Assembly: GCF_030695525.1 (NCBI RefSeq)
Contig: NZ_JAUYSS010000061.1
Span: 23,240-87,239 of the forward strand
From: Daejeonella sp.
Lineage (GTDB): Bacteria; Bacteroidota; Bacteroidia; Sphingobacteriales; Sphingobacteriaceae
Direction: 5' to 3'
Length of the DNA: 64,000 nucleotides
Below are positions 36,925 to 46,288 of this stretch, one piece after another (positions within the stretch are counted from its first letter, which is position 1; every line of letters begins with the position of its first letter). The notes beneath the pieces are model-generated. The model searched no databases, was not told the origin of the DNA, and worked only from the letters and a program-made list of their open reading frames with translations. Both the position numbers and the translations under genes were made by a program.

Positions 36925-38562
36925 ATGAAAGCCAGAACCAGAAAAAATGTTTTATTTGCCGCCGGGTATTCGGCCGTGTTGATTGCTGGATTATGGCTTG
37001 GACCTAAACTTGTTCGTGAAAATCAGAACTCAAAAAATGGTTCTTTCTTATCTTTCGGTCTGTCGGGCCGTTCGTCCAAAGTTGATAAGGTAATCCGTAT
37101 TATAAATGAGAATTATGTTGATTCTGTGAAGCTGGATACAGTTGAAAACATGGCCATACAAGAGATATTAAAGAATCTCGACCCTCATTCTGCCTACCTT
37201 GCTCCGCAAGATGCCAAACGCCTCAGTGATGACCTGGAAGGCAATTTCAATGGTATAGGGATCGAATATTATATATTGAATGATACTTTGCTAATTACTT
37301 CTGTGAAACAGGACGGTCCGGCTTTTAAGGCAGGAATAAAGCATGGGGATAAGATTCTGGCGATCAACAGGAAAACCATAGCCGGGATACAAGTTAGCTC
37401 AAGGCATATTGTAGCTCAGATCAGAGGCAAGAGGGGCTCAGCAGTTGAATTACTGGTTAAACGTGATACAGCCAGGAAGAGCTATACTATATTGCGCGAC
37501 AGAATTATTATCAGCAGTATTGATGCGGCATATATGCTTAGCGGACAGAGCGGTTATATCAAGATTGGCAGATTCGGAGCAAGAACTGATGAGGATTTCA
37601 AAATCAGTCTGTTGAAATTGAAGAAACAGGGAATGAAGAATCTGGTTCTGGATCTGAGGGATAATGGTGGAGGATACCTTAATTCGGCCACAGCGCTTGC
37701 TGATGAATTTCTGGGCGATCAGCAATTAATAGTATATACCCAGGGCTTACACGAACCCCGAACTGATTATTTTGCCAGTTCAAAAGGTGATTTTCAGGAT
37801 GGTAAACTGGTGGTGCTTATTGATGAGAATACTGCTTCGGCAAGTGAGATCATTGCAGGAGCTGTACAGGATCTTGAGCGCGGAACAATCATTGGAAGGC
37901 GTTCTTTCGGGAAAGGTCTTGTTCAGGAACAATTTGATTTTGGAGATGGTTCTGCCTTAAATCTGACCATTGCACGATATTATACGGCATCAGGCAGATC
38001 AATTCAGAAGTCGTACAAGAAGGGTAATGTTGCTTATTACAGCGAGATAAAAGATCGTTACCTGAATGGAGAACTAAGTTCCGATGGGAAAGCCTTCAAC
38101 GATTCACTAAATAATAATAGCAAAATCTATACCACCAAATCGGGTAAAGTTTTATACGGCGGTGGCGGCATTATGCCCGACATTTACATTCCGGTAGATA
38201 CCACAGGATATACAAATCTCTATTATGAGCTGTCCGGGAAAGGGATATTGAATGATGTGCTGTATAACCATTTGCTCAAACAAAATCAAACTTACCATTC
38301 AACAGAGGAGCTGATAAAAAAATTCAGACTGAGTGATCAGGATATTGTAAAACTAAGCCAGATGGCCGCCAAACGAGATATTAAGGCAGGGAAAAACCAG
38401 ATCGATTCGTCCAGAAAGGAAATCGAAACCCAACTCAGAGCCTTATTAGCCCGATACCATTTTGGGGATGAAGGATTCTACAAAGTATTAAATTCAGGTG
38501 ATCCGGCTATAAGCCGTTCGCTGGAGGTTTTGAAAGATCCTTCTATTGCAGCAGGCTATTGA
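36925..38562 (+). CDS. S41 family C-terminal processing protease (CtpA-like)
   Basis: The 545-residue periplasmic serine protease has an N-terminal signal anchor (about residues 8-26) and a PDZ domain around residues 105-190 (NGIGIEYYILNDTLLITSVKQDGPAFKAGIKHGDKI). The catalytic domain has Ser in ENTASASEIIAG and Lys in RRSFGKGLVQEQ. C-terminal extensions are usual in Bacteroidota. The last 7 nt overlap the convergent small lipoprotein gene. Confidence 0.92.
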   Translation: MKARTRKNVLFAAGYSAVLIAGLWLGPKLVRENQNSKNGSFLSFGLSGRSSKVDKVIRIINENYVDSVKLDTVENMAIQEILKNLDPHSAYLAPQDAKRLSDDLEGNFNGIGIEYYILNDTLLITSVKQDGPAFKAGIKHGDKILAINRKTIAGIQVSSRHIVAQIRGKRGSAVELLVKRDTARKSYTILRDRIIISSIDAAYMLSGQSGYIKIGRFGARTDEDFKISLLKLKKQGMKNLVLDLRDNGGGYLNSATALADEFLGDQQLIVYTQGLHEPRTDYFASSKGDFQDGKLVVLIDENTASASEIIAGAVQDLERGTIIGRRSFGKGLVQEQFDFGDGSALNLTIARYYTASGRSIQKSYKKGNVAYYSEIKDRYLNGELSSDGKAFNDSLNNNSKIYTTKSGKVLYGGGGIMPDIYIPVDTTGYTNLYYELSGKGILNDVLYNHLLKQNQTYHSTEELIKKFRLSDQDIVKLSQMAAKRDIKAGKNQIDSSRKEIETQLRALLARYHFGDEGFYKVLNSGDPAISRSLEVLKDPSIAAGY

Positions 38563-38747
38563 ATCGAATCGACTGTAATGGTGTCCTGAATTAGTGAGTC
38601 GGCTTCCATCGCAGCGTTCAGCATAGAATCTGCTGCAGCTACTTCGGCAAGTGAATCCTGTCTTGCTTTTTCTGCCTGATCAGCACCGCTGTTACATGAA
38701 ACTGCAAATAAACTGGCTGCAATAATTGTAAAAAATAATCTCTTCAT
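38556..38747 (-). CDS. Small lipoprotein
   Basis: The 63-residue product has a clear signal peptide with lipobox VSC (Cys at about residue 18) and a short Ala/Asp/Glu-rich helical tail. It has no recognisable domain. It is encoded 28 nt upstream of der on the same strand and overlaps the ctp stop. It is a plausible real gene because the lipoprotein signal is well formed. Confidence 0.65.
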   Translation of the reverse strand: MKRLFFTIIAASLFAVSCNSGADQAEKARQDSLAEVAAADSMLNAAMEADSLIQDTITVDSIQ

Positions 38748-38774
38748 GATTAAAATTTTTAATTTTTATAATAA

Positions 38775-40076
38775 TTATTTTTGTCTAAAGAAAATCTGAA
38801 TTGGAACTCCGGTGAAATCAAAATGCTCGCGAAGTTTATTTTCGATAAAACGTTTGTAAGGTTCTTTAATATATTGTGGCAAGTTACAAAAGAAAGCAAA
38901 CATTGGCGAAGTCGCATTGATCTGTGTTACATATTTGATCTTGACATATTTCCCTTTTACAGCGGGTGGCGGGAAGTTTTCAATGATCGGTAACATCACA
39001 TCATTCAATTTTGAGGTAGGGATCTTTTTAAGTTTATTTTCATAAACCTTTGAAGCGGCCTCCAGGGATTTATAAATCCTTTGCTTTTCTATTACAGATG
39101 TAAATACGATGGGCACATCTGTAAATGGAGCAATTTTATCATAAATCTGTTCTTCAAATACCCCAGTGGTTTTCGTGTTTTTCTCAATAAGGTCCCACTT
39201 GTTAACGAGGATCACAACACCCTTTTTATTTTTTTCGGCCAGGTGGAAGATATTGATATCCTGCGATTCAATGCCTTCAACAGCATCAATCATCAGAATG
39301 ATCACATCAGCTTCCTCCAGCGCCTTGATCGTTCGCATCACCGAGTAGAACTCAATGTTCTCTTTAACTTTCGTTTTCTTACGCAAACCAGCGGTATCAA
39401 TCAGCATGAACTCGTGTCCGAACTGTTTGTAATGAATATGTATCGAATCGCGGGTAGTACCTGCGATTGGCGTAACAATATTTCTTTCCTTGCCAATCAG
39501 GGCATTGATCAGGGATGATTTACCTACATTGGGGCGACCAACGATGGCATATTTTGGAAGATGATTTTCATCTTCAGCTTCTTCTTCAAAGTGCTTGATC
39601 ACTTCATCAAGCAGTTCACCGGTACCTGAGCCCGACATGGAAGAAAGCGGGTATATTTCACCTAAACCAAGGCTGTAGAATACGCTGGCATCCGTTATGC
39701 GCTGGTTATTATCTACCTTATTCACCACGACGAAGACCGGTTTTTTACTGCGGCGAAGAAGTTTGGCAATATCATCATCAAGATCGGTCACGCCTGTAAC
39801 CACATCAACCATAAAAAGTATGACTGTAGCTTCCTCAATAGCGATTACCACCTGTTCACGAATGGCGGCCTCAAACACGTCGTCAGAGTGCGCCACATAG
39901 CCGCCGGTATCAATTACTGTAAAATGCTTATCGGTCCACTCAGCGATTCCGTAATGCCTGTCGCGGGTTACTCCGCTAAAGTCATCCACAATTGCTTTAC
40001 GCGTTTCGGTTAATCTGTTATATAATGTAGATTTCCCTACATTGGGGCGGCCTACGATTGCTACTATATTACTCAT
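38775..40076 (-). CDS. der: Ribosome biogenesis GTPase Der (EngA)
   Basis: Der assists 50S assembly. The ~433-residue protein has two tandem GTPase domains, with P-loops [12 protein letters not shown] and [13 protein letters not shown]3 DTGGY and DTAGLRKK, and G4 NKVD and NKWD. A C-terminal KH-like domain ends in [18 protein letters not shown]. The start at 40076 ([14 protein letters not shown]) is chosen over an upstream in-frame ATG because the family begins a few residues before the P-loop. Confidence 0.96.
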   Translation of the reverse strand: MSNIVAIVGRPNVGKSTLYNRLTETRKAIVDDFSGVTRDRHYGIAEWTDKHFTVIDTGGYVAHSDDVFEAAIREQVVIAIEEATVILFMVDVVTGVTDLDDDIAKLLRRSKKPVFVVVNKVDNNQRITDASVFYSLGLGEIYPLSSMSGSGTGELLDEVIKHFEEEAEDENHLPKYAIVGRPNVGKSSLINALIGKERNIVTPIAGTTRDSIHIHYKQFGHEFMLIDTAGLRKKTKVKENIEFYSVMRTIKALEEADVIILMIDAVEGIESQDINIFHLAEKNKKGVVILVNKWDLIEKNTKTTGVFEEQIYDKIAPFTDVPIVFTSVIEKQRIYKSLEAASKVYENKLKKIPTSKLNDVMLPIIENFPPPAVKGKYVKIKYVTQINATSPMFAFFCNLPQYIKEPYKRFIENKLREHFDFTGVPIQIFFRQK

Positions 40077-40294
40077 TTGCTTTTGATCCAAGATCCAAGA
40101 GCTAAGATGCAAGACAATTAAGACTTACTCCACTCGCACTTTAACCTGATATGTTATATTTATTATTTTAAGAGCCTGCAATTCTTGATTCCTGGCTATA
40201 TTTAATCCTCGTATCAAGAATATCTTCAATATTCTATTCCGACAATTTTAACTATTCGTAAATCATCTCAATACTCAATACTCTCTACTCAATA

Positions 40295-41173
40295 CTAGTC
40301 CTCGTATCCAAACGATTTCAAATAATTCTTCCTGTTTCTCCAGTCGGGTATAACCTTCACGAACATTTCCAGGAACACTTTTTTCTGAAGGAATTCTTCC
40401 ATATCCTTACGGGCATAGGTTCCAACCTTTTTCAGCATTTCACCTGCTTTACCTATGATGATGTTCTTTTGCGAATCACGTTCCACAATAATCTCAGAAC
40501 TGATGCGGATAATCTTCGGTTCATCTTTGAAAGCGGTGATGATTACTTCGGTGCTGTATGGAATCTCTTTATCGTATAATTTGAATACTTTTTCGCGGAT
40601 AATCTCCGAAACAAAAAAGCGTTCGTTCTTATCAGTCAGTGTATCTTTATCATAAAAGGCCGGATGCTCAGGCAGATTATCAAGAATGAACTGCATAACC
40701 GCGGGAACATTATGATCATGAAGTGCCGAAACTGCAAAAATCGCTTTCGGGTTCAATTTTTCCTGCCAGTAAACAATCTTTTCCTTTACTAATTCCTCGC
40801 TTGATTTATCGATCTTGTTGATAACCACGGCAATAGGTGAACTGGTCTTAGCTAACTTTTCAATTACATCAGCTTCATCATATTTTTCATTGATATCAGT
40901 GACAAATAAGACAATATCTGCGTCTACAAGCGAGCCATTTACAAAACTCATCATAGATTCCTGCATGCCGTACACCGGTTTGATAACACCGGGGGTGTCC
41001 GAAAACACGATTTGATACTCAGGCTCATTTACGAGGCCAAGAATCCGGTGCCGCGTAGTTTGTGCCTTCGGAGTGACTATTGACAGTTTTTCTCCTACCA
41101 GAGCATTCATCAGGGTTGATTTCCCAACGTTTGGTTTTCCTATCAGACTAACAAATCCGGCTTTATGAGACAT
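40295..41173 (-). CDS. era: GTPase Era
   Basis: Era binds the 3' end of 16S rRNA and is needed for 30S maturation. The 292-residue protein has [19 protein letters not shown] (G1), DTPGV (G3) and NKID (G4). The C-terminal KH domain has the signature IIVERDSQKNIIIGKAGEMLKKVG. It stands upstream of der on the same strand, with about 220 nt of non-coding AT-rich DNA between them. Confidence 0.97.
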   Translation of the reverse strand: MSHKAGFVSLIGKPNVGKSTLMNALVGEKLSIVTPKAQTTRHRILGLVNEPEYQIVFSDTPGVIKPVYGMQESMMSFVNGSLVDADIVLFVTDINEKYDEADVIEKLAKTSSPIAVVINKIDKSSEELVKEKIVYWQEKLNPKAIFAVSALHDHNVPAVMQFILDNLPEHPAFYDKDTLTDKNERFFVSEIIREKVFKLYDKEIPYSTEVIITAFKDEPKIIRISSEIIVERDSQKNIIIGKAGEMLKKVGTYARKDMEEFLQKKVFLEMFVKVIPDWRNRKNYLKSFGYED

Positions 41174-41280
41174 GTAAAATTTATTTTAAAATATATTTGG
41201 ACTGCAAAGAAACGAAATATATCTTTGCAGTCCAATTTAAAAGCAACACAGAGACGTTCTTTAAGCTTAAAATTGTCAAA

Positions 41281-41396
41281 GTGCGGGCCTCGCCCGCCGG
41301 TTCATAACCGTTAGATTATGATACAGTGCGGGATGGAGTCCCCAACTAGTTGGGGAGTAACTCGTCGGGCTCATAACCCGTTAAAAATATGATACA
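41281..41396 (+). repeat. Two degenerate partial tRNA-fMet copies in tandem
   Basis: Copy A (41281-41325) starts GTGCGGG and has CCGGTTCATAACCG in place of the anticodon arm. Copy B (41326-41396) matches the real gene through GTGCGGGATGGAG. It then carries a perfect palindrome CCCCAACTAGTTGGGG (41340-41355) in the D-loop region, then the intact anticodon arm TCGTCGGGCTCATAACCCG. Both copies lack the T arm and 3' acceptor half and end in the same tail, TATGATACA, which runs into the next unit. Confidence 0.85.
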
Positions 41397-41397
41397 G

Positions 41398-41470
<73 letters not shown>

Positions 41471-41574
41471 CCCAGGTAGGATTAAGCTGAAAGCGTAAAG
41501 CTGAAAGCCGAAGCACGTAAGAAGCATCTTCCGGGAAGCTTTTACCTTTTACCTTCTAAGCTTTTAGCTTAAGA

Positions 41575-41646
41575 GGCCCGTTCGTCTAGGGGTGAGGACG
41601 CCAGATTTTCATTCTGGAAACAGGGGTTCGATTCCCCTACGGGCTA
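41575..41646 (+). tRNA. tRNA-Glu (TTC)
   Basis: The 72-nt cloverleaf has acceptor GGCCCGT/ACGGGCT and an anticodon arm CCAGA-TTTTCAT-TCTGG with anticodon TTC. The T arm is AGGGG-TTCGATT-CCCCT. CCA is not encoded. It follows tRNA-fMet by about 100 nt and a terminator follows at 41663, so both may be in one transcript. Confidence 0.95.
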
Positions 41647-41662
41647 CATTTAATCAAAAATA

Positions 41663-41695
41663 AACCCTGTAAGTCAGCTACTTACAGGGTTTTTT
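41663..41695 (+). terminator. Intrinsic terminator after tRNA-Glu
   Basis: The perfect hairpin AACCCTGTAAGT / ACTTACAGGGTT, with a CAGCT loop, is followed by TTTT and further Ts. It lies 17 nt after the tRNA-Glu 3' end and should end the tRNA transcript. Confidence 0.9.
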
Positions 41696-41793
41696 GTTTG
41701 ATTTCGGACACTATTCGGACACTAAAGTTCAAGCGCACAATATATTGTTTAAAGATGTCTAAATTGGGCTTTACATTTTGATATTCTATCCTA

Positions 41794-41822
41794 TGAGCCG
41801 AATAAATTATACATTCGGCTCA
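41794..41822. promoter_or_regulatory. Fic operator 1 (inverted repeat)
   Basis: A 29-nt inverted repeat has arms TGAGCCGAAT and ATTCGGCTCA around 9 nt. It lies 44 nt upstream of an equally long, equally spaced second copy. The site is probably bound by a dimeric regulator, possibly the helix-turn-helix part of the Fic protein itself. Confidence 0.7.
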
Positions 41823-41837
41823 TAATTTTCATATATT

Positions 41838-41866
41838 TGAGCCGAATAAAATCGGTAATCGGCTCA
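41838..41866. promoter_or_regulatory. Fic operator 2 (inverted repeat over the start codon)
   Basis: A 29-nt inverted repeat has arms TGAGCCGA and TCGGCTCA around 13 nt. Its right arm runs into the A of the fic ATG. Binding here would block transcription or translation initiation, so negative autoregulation is the simplest reading. The centre-to-centre distance to operator 1 is 44 nt, about four helical turns. Confidence 0.7.
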
Positions 41867-42984
41867 TGACTTACAACTGGCAACAAGAAAACTGGCCTGA
41901 CTTCATCTATGACCTTGCAAAGGTAGAAGAGAAACTGTATCTTTTTTCTGAGAAGATTGGGGTCGTAAGTGGTGTTTTAAAGGCACTTCCGGAAGATACT
42001 CAGTTATCCGCTATTATTGATACTATGGTCGCTGAAGCCATCAAGACCTCGGAGATCGAAGGTGAATATTTGAGCCGGAACGATGTAATGTCTTCAATCA
42101 GGAATAACCTCGGCTTAAATGAAAAACCAGACCCTGTACCGGATAAAAAAGCAAAAGGGATTGGACAATTAATGGTCGATGTCCGAAATACATTTGCGGC
42201 CTCTCTGAATCAGGAAACATTATTCTCATGGCACTATATGCTATTAGGTACTGATAACGAGATCAACGCGGGCCAATGGAGAAGTTCCACTGAGCCTATG
42301 CAGGTTGTTTCAGGAACTTATGGAAAGGAAAAAGTTCATTTCGAAGCGCCGCCTTCTGATCGTGTACCGGAAGAAATGGAACAATTTATCATTTGGTTTA
42401 ATGAAACGGCTCCCGGTGGAAAAGCACAGATTATCCAGGCACCTGTAAGGTCGGCTATCGCTCACCTGTATTTTGAAACGATCCACCCTTTCGAAGATGG
42501 TAATGGCAGGATCGGCAGGGCTATTGCCGAAAAGGCAATATCGCAGGGAATAGGCCGGCCCGCTTTGCTCGCTCTTTCCAAAACAATAGAGGCGGACAAA
42601 GCTGCATATTATGAAGCGCTGAAGACTGCCCAGCGTTCTAACGAGATCACGGCATGGATCGCCTGGTTCGTGGATGTGGTTATTGCCGCACAGACGGACG
42701 CCGAACAACAGATCGATTTCACGTTGAAAAAGGCGAAATTTTTTGACCGGTTCAGGGATCAGCTGTCTGAGCGGCAGCTCAAAGTAATCAGAAGAATGCT
42801 TGAAGAATGGCCGGAAGGTTTTGAAGGTGGAATGAATGCAAGAAAATACGGTTCAATTACCCAGATTTCGAAAGCGACGGCGACCAGAGACTTACAAGAT
42901 TTGGTTGAACAAGGTATTTTCGTTGCTATAAAGGGTATGAGTGGCAGAAGTACGGCTTATGAAATTTACTTAGACAGGCTCTAA
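41866..42984 (+). CDS. Fic family AMP-transferase with DUF4172 and winged-helix domains
   Basis: The 372-residue protein starts MTYNWQQENWPDFIYD, typical of the DUF4172 N-terminal domain. It has the Fic catalytic motif HPFEDGNGRIGR at residues 207-218, complete for AMP transfer. The class II inhibitory motif [S/T]xxxE[G/N] is present as TSEIEG at residues 61-66, so the enzyme should be self-inhibited. The C-terminal ~80 residues form a winged-helix-like DNA-binding region (ISKATATRDLQDLVEQGIF). Two palindromic operators lie in front. No antitoxin gene is adjacent; target proteins are unknown. Confidence 0.92.
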   Translation: MTYNWQQENWPDFIYDLAKVEEKLYLFSEKIGVVSGVLKALPEDTQLSAIIDTMVAEAIKTSEIEGEYLSRNDVMSSIRNNLGLNEKPDPVPDKKAKGIGQLMVDVRNTFAASLNQETLFSWHYMLLGTDNEINAGQWRSSTEPMQVVSGTYGKEKVHFEAPPSDRVPEEMEQFIIWFNETAPGGKAQIIQAPVRSAIAHLYFETIHPFEDGNGRIGRAIAEKAISQGIGRPALLALSKTIEADKAAYYEALKTAQRSNEITAWIAWFVDVVIAAQTDAEQQIDFTLKKAKFFDRFRDQLSERQLKVIRRMLEEWPEGFEGGMNARKYGSITQISKATATRDLQDLVEQGIFVAIKGMSGRSTAYEIYLDRL

Positions 42985-43183
42985 CTACAACGAAAGCTGC
43001 CTGTTTAACTTGGCGACCGTACCTTTATTATACCCATCTGGAGCCCCAAAACTGCTTTATGTGAACATTTGCTGAGCAGGCCAAAACTCGTTTATAAAGT
43101 ATTGATTTTCAGCATACTGTGGCGAGGTCTTCCTGCGTAAATTGAACGCTAAGCAGGGCTAATTAACAATAGCAAAACGCTTT

Positions 43184-43214
43184 AAAGCCTGCAAATCAAA
43201 GATTGCAGGCTTTT
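43184..43214. terminator. Bidirectional terminator between fic and hemerythrin gene
   Basis: The hairpin AAAGCCTGCAAATC / GATTGCAGGCTTTT is flanked by A and T runs on both sides. It stands between the convergent fic and hemerythrin genes and can serve both. Confidence 0.85.
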
Positions 43215-43241
43215 CTAGAGGTCAATTCTGTATAGAAAAAT

Positions 43242-43916
43242 TTAAGTCAAGTCTGCGGTTACATTCAACATTCTCTCCAGTCTTAATATATCTCTTCTAC
43301 TCATAGATGAGCTTAGCATGTCCATTACCGATTCGAAGAATTCTGTCGGCACGGCGGCTTTAAAGCCCTCCATAATTTTTAATCTTTCCATTGGATTTAG
43401 GGCTGGTAAAATATACTTAAACCAGCGCAACACCTGATCTGGGCTAAAGGTTTCCATAATTTTATGATGCATCTGAATTAAATCCTGATCTGTAAAATAT
43501 TCCCAAATCAAACTAAGTATTTCACCTTCCTCAAGGGCCATATGTGCAAGGTATTTGGATTGAAAATCCGTAAGCGCCTCATAAAATGCTATACCTTTTT
43601 CAGATCCGGAAACTATTGAAATGCTATTTATTTGTACTTCAAGTTCGGCAACTATTTTTTCCAGAAGCTCATGTTCTTCTGTATTCTCTGCAGTGCTACC
43701 CTTAACTTTAGCCTCAAGTGCAGGTAAAACGAAATCGTCTTCCGAATGTGCATGTAAGTTAAGCAAGTTAAATAAATCACTTGCCGAAGCTTTCAATACT
43801 TCCAGATCTTCTGGGTCCGAATAATCGCTGTTTCCTGCTAGCAGCGCTACTTGTGATAGTGCATTTCTTAAGCCTTTATGCGGAAAGGCATATACGTTTA
43901 CTCTTTCGATGTTCAT
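43242..43916 (-). CDS. Hemerythrin HHE domain protein
   Basis: The 224-residue protein has the helical HHE pattern with candidate metal ligands in FPHKGLRNALSQ, LNLHAHSEDDFVLPALE, NTEEHELLEKIV and KYLAHMALEEGEIL. Such proteins bind a di-iron centre and oxygen, nitric oxide or peroxide. It lies 9 nt after the NmrA-like gene and downstream of the GAF kinase / split-barrel cluster, which supports a role in redox or NO responses. It has no signal peptide. Confidence 0.85.
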   Translation of the reverse strand: MNIERVNVYAFPHKGLRNALSQVALLAGNSDYSDPEDLEVLKASASDLFNLLNLHAHSEDDFVLPALEAKVKGSTAENTEEHELLEKIVAELEVQINSISIVSGSEKGIAFYEALTDFQSKYLAHMALEEGEILSLIWEYFTDQDLIQMHHKIMETFSPDQVLRWFKYILPALNPMERLKIMEGFKAAVPTEFFESVMDMLSSSMSRRDILRLERMLNVTADLT

Positions 43917-43925
43917 GATTCTTAA

Positions 43926-44849
43926 TTAGTTGATTAATGTCTCTTTTTCAATAGTTAGAAGTGCTTCAAACTTGTTCCTATTTGCGGTAATCCATTGTTT
44001 GAAACTATTTATTTGCGGGTATAAATTTCTGCTCTCCTCGAGATCAGCGTTTCGACCATTAATGTAAGTTCGGTTAAACTCAAACATATTGGCTAGTTCT
44101 TCTGCACCCGGAAAACCAAAGGATGCGTACAATTGCTGAGGGATATAGTCGTAAATAATCTTTTTTCCTAAAACTTCAGACATTGTCGCGGCATACTCGT
44201 AACATGTAACATCATCTCCTACAATGCCGACTCTTTTGCCAATAAATTGCTGAGGATTGTTGAATATTTCACTGATGATACCGCCGCAGTCTTCTATCGA
44301 TACAGCCGCCAGGGGTGTATCCCCCTGAGGGAAACCGAAATGCCAGGTGTTGTCTTCAAGTCTTTTCGGCGGAAAGAATGAAAGAAAATTTTCGTAATAA
44401 AAAGCCACATGAATATAGGTTGCAGGTATGTTCAGGCTTTTGCTATAGGCTTCTAATTCAGCTTTAATGTCTAAATGTGGAACAGAAAGTTTTCCTCCGC
44501 TTATACCAATTGCACTCGGTAGTGTACTGAAAACAAAATGCTCAATACCTGCTTTGTGTACAGCATCGATAAGATTTTTTCCATGCTGGAATTCGCCATC
44601 AAAATGCTCCCAGAAATTGGTTACACCAAAGACTCCATAGCAGCCAGTTATGGCATTACTAACAGAAGCCATATTGTTGAGGTCACCCTCTGCTATTTCC
44701 GCTCCAAGGTATTTAAATTGCAGTGCCTTATCTGACTTTGCATTCCTCGTGAGTATTCTAACATTAAATTTCCCCTGTTGAATTAAATGACGTGCTACGC
44801 TTCCACCTTGTGCACCCGTAGCCCCGATTACTAAAATAGTTTGTTTCAT
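43926..44849 (-). CDS. NmrA-like NAD(P)-binding protein
   Basis: The 307-residue protein starts with the Rossmann loop LVIGATGAQGGSVARHLIQQG and has the atypical SDR layout of NmrA/HSCARG proteins, with THIHVAFYYENFLSFFPP-like sequence in the middle. HSCARG relatives sense the NADPH/NADP ratio, and fungal NmrA binds NAD(P) without catalysis. It is followed at once by the hemerythrin gene, so the pair is probably one transcript. Enzymatic activity cannot be decided from sequence. Confidence 0.85.
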   Translation of the reverse strand: MKQTILVIGATGAQGGSVARHLIQQGKFNVRILTRNAKSDKALQFKYLGAEIAEGDLNNMASVSNAITGCYGVFGVTNFWEHFDGEFQHGKNLIDAVHKAGIEHFVFSTLPSAIGISGGKLSVPHLDIKAELEAYSKSLNIPATYIHVAFYYENFLSFFPPKRLEDNTWHFGFPQGDTPLAAVSIEDCGGIISEIFNNPQQFIGKRVGIVGDDVTCYEYAATMSEVLGKKIIYDYIPQQLYASFGFPGAEELANMFEFNRTYINGRNADLEESRNLYPQINSFKQWITANRNKFEALLTIEKETLIN

Positions 44850-44962
44850 AATTATTTCTTATTGATGAATCCAAACTTATGGTGTTAAGTATTTAGAGCT
44901 CGAAAAAAGGCATGAACATCGATTGATATGGCGTGAGTGTAGCTAAAGTTGGCGCCAGAATT

Positions 44963-46288
44963 TCAGGCCATTGACGGAAGAAAGTAAAGATCGACGCGTG
45001 TTCCGCGCCCAGTCTCACTTGTTATTTTTAAAGAACCCTGGTTAATTTCCAAAAATTCTTTCACTAAAAATAGTCCGAGACCGGTGCCCTTTTCTCTTGC
45101 AGTACCTAAAGTGCTTTTTTTTCCATTGAGAGAGAAAAGATCGCTTAGCTTGCCTTCATTGATTCCTGTGCCACTGTCGTGGATGGTTAGGATAACTTTA
45201 TCAACACAAGATTCAGCGGTGATAAATATTGGTCCATTTGGATAACTATACTTTATGGCATTGCTTAATACATTTCGCACGACCAACACAGACATCTCCT
45301 TATCGGCAAAAATGGTAATTCCTTCCGGTACCTCGATGTATATAGTTATGGCTTTAGATTCTGCATGGTCTTTAAGTACTAAAAATGCTTCTTCTGTTAT
45401 ATTTCGGAGGTGTAAAAGTTCCTGGGTACAAAGAAGTTCACCTTTTTGATTAAGAGACCAACTTAGCAAATTATCGAGCAAATGGCCCAGTGATCGGGCT
45501 GTATTGCTTATTTTAAAACTCAGATCGATTAATTTTTCATAATCCTGTTTATCACGATAATAGCTGATCAATTCGGAAATGTCCTGAAGAGAGGCAACCG
45601 GACTGCGTAAATCGTGCCCTATAATTGAGAAAAGCTTGTCTTTAGTGGCATTTAACTTTTCCAGCTCTTGTTTCTGGCTATCAATTTTAGCCGTCCGATG
45701 AACTATTTTATCTTCAAGACTGCTGTAAATAATAGTATTTTGAATCAAAAGTGCCATTTGTTGAGAAAGTAAAATCAGGAAATCTTCATCTTCCTGACTA
45801 AAGAAATTCAGGTCGGCACTTTCGACAGATAAAACGGCAACAAGCTCGTTATTGGCCAATAAGGGGATAGCCACCTGGCTTTCTGCATCCCTCAAACCAG
45901 GTAATTCCACTTTCCCGTCGGGAATTTCTGAAGGTTGTGAGGCTTTGGCGTATGTACGAAGAAAAGATAGCCTTGGTATGCGCAGCTTCTTTTTGTTTTT
46001 AGCAACAATTCCAATTACACCGTCACCGAAATTAACTTTCGCCCCTTTGCCCATCGCTTCAAATCCACGGCTGGCCAAAACAGTAAGAAAAGTTCCTGTA
46101 TTGTCGGGCATCAAAAGCATACTATGGTTCAGTCCGAAGTCCGTTTCCAGTAATTCAAGAAGAAAAGATACTTTTGATTCGATACTACCTATTCGGCCTA
46201 GTTCGAGAGAAATCTGCCGAATAATTACATTCTTTCTTCGTTCTTTTTCAAGTTCCTTGCTTAGCTGCTCAATCCTGGCTTCCATCAT
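44963..46288 (-). CDS. GAF-domain sensor histidine kinase (soluble)
   Basis: The 441-residue protein has no membrane segment. An N-terminal coiled coil (about 1-25) leads into a GAF domain (about 30-180) and a second coiled coil. The HisKA H-box SIIGHDLRSPVASL follows at about residue 225, and then a HATPase domain with VVRNVLSNAIKYSYPNG, IHDSGTGI and GTGLGLFLVKEF. Its start overlaps the split-barrel gene by 20 nt, so it is the last gene of a four-gene unit headed by the LytTR regulator. A cytosolic, ligand- or redox-responsive kinase is likely. Confidence 0.9.
   Translation of the reverse strand: MMEARIEQLSKELEKERRKNVIIRQISLELGRIGSIESKVSFLLELLETDFGLNHSMLLMPDNTGTFLTVLASRGFEAMGKGAKVNFGDGVIGIVAKNKKKLRIPRLSFLRTYAKASQPSEIPDGKVELPGLRDAESQVAIPLLANNELVAVLSVESADLNFFSQEDEDFLILLSQQMALLIQNTIIYSSLEDKIVHRTAKIDSQKQELEKLNATKDKLFSIIGHDLRSPVASLQDISELISYYRDKQDYEKLIDLSFKISNTARSLGHLLDNLLSWSLNQKGELLCTQELLHLRNITEEAFLVLKDHAESKAITIYIEVPEGITIFADKEMSVLVVRNVLSNAIKYSYPNGPIFITAESCVDKVILTIHDSGTGINEGKLSDLFSLNGKKSTLGTAREKGTGLGLFLVKEFLEINQGSLKITSETGRGTRVDLYFLPSMA

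Noticed and set aside
41575..42984. Integrated genomic island at tRNA-Glu carrying fic
   Set aside because: No integrase gene and no duplicated tRNA 3' end after fic could be found, so only the suggestive position remains.
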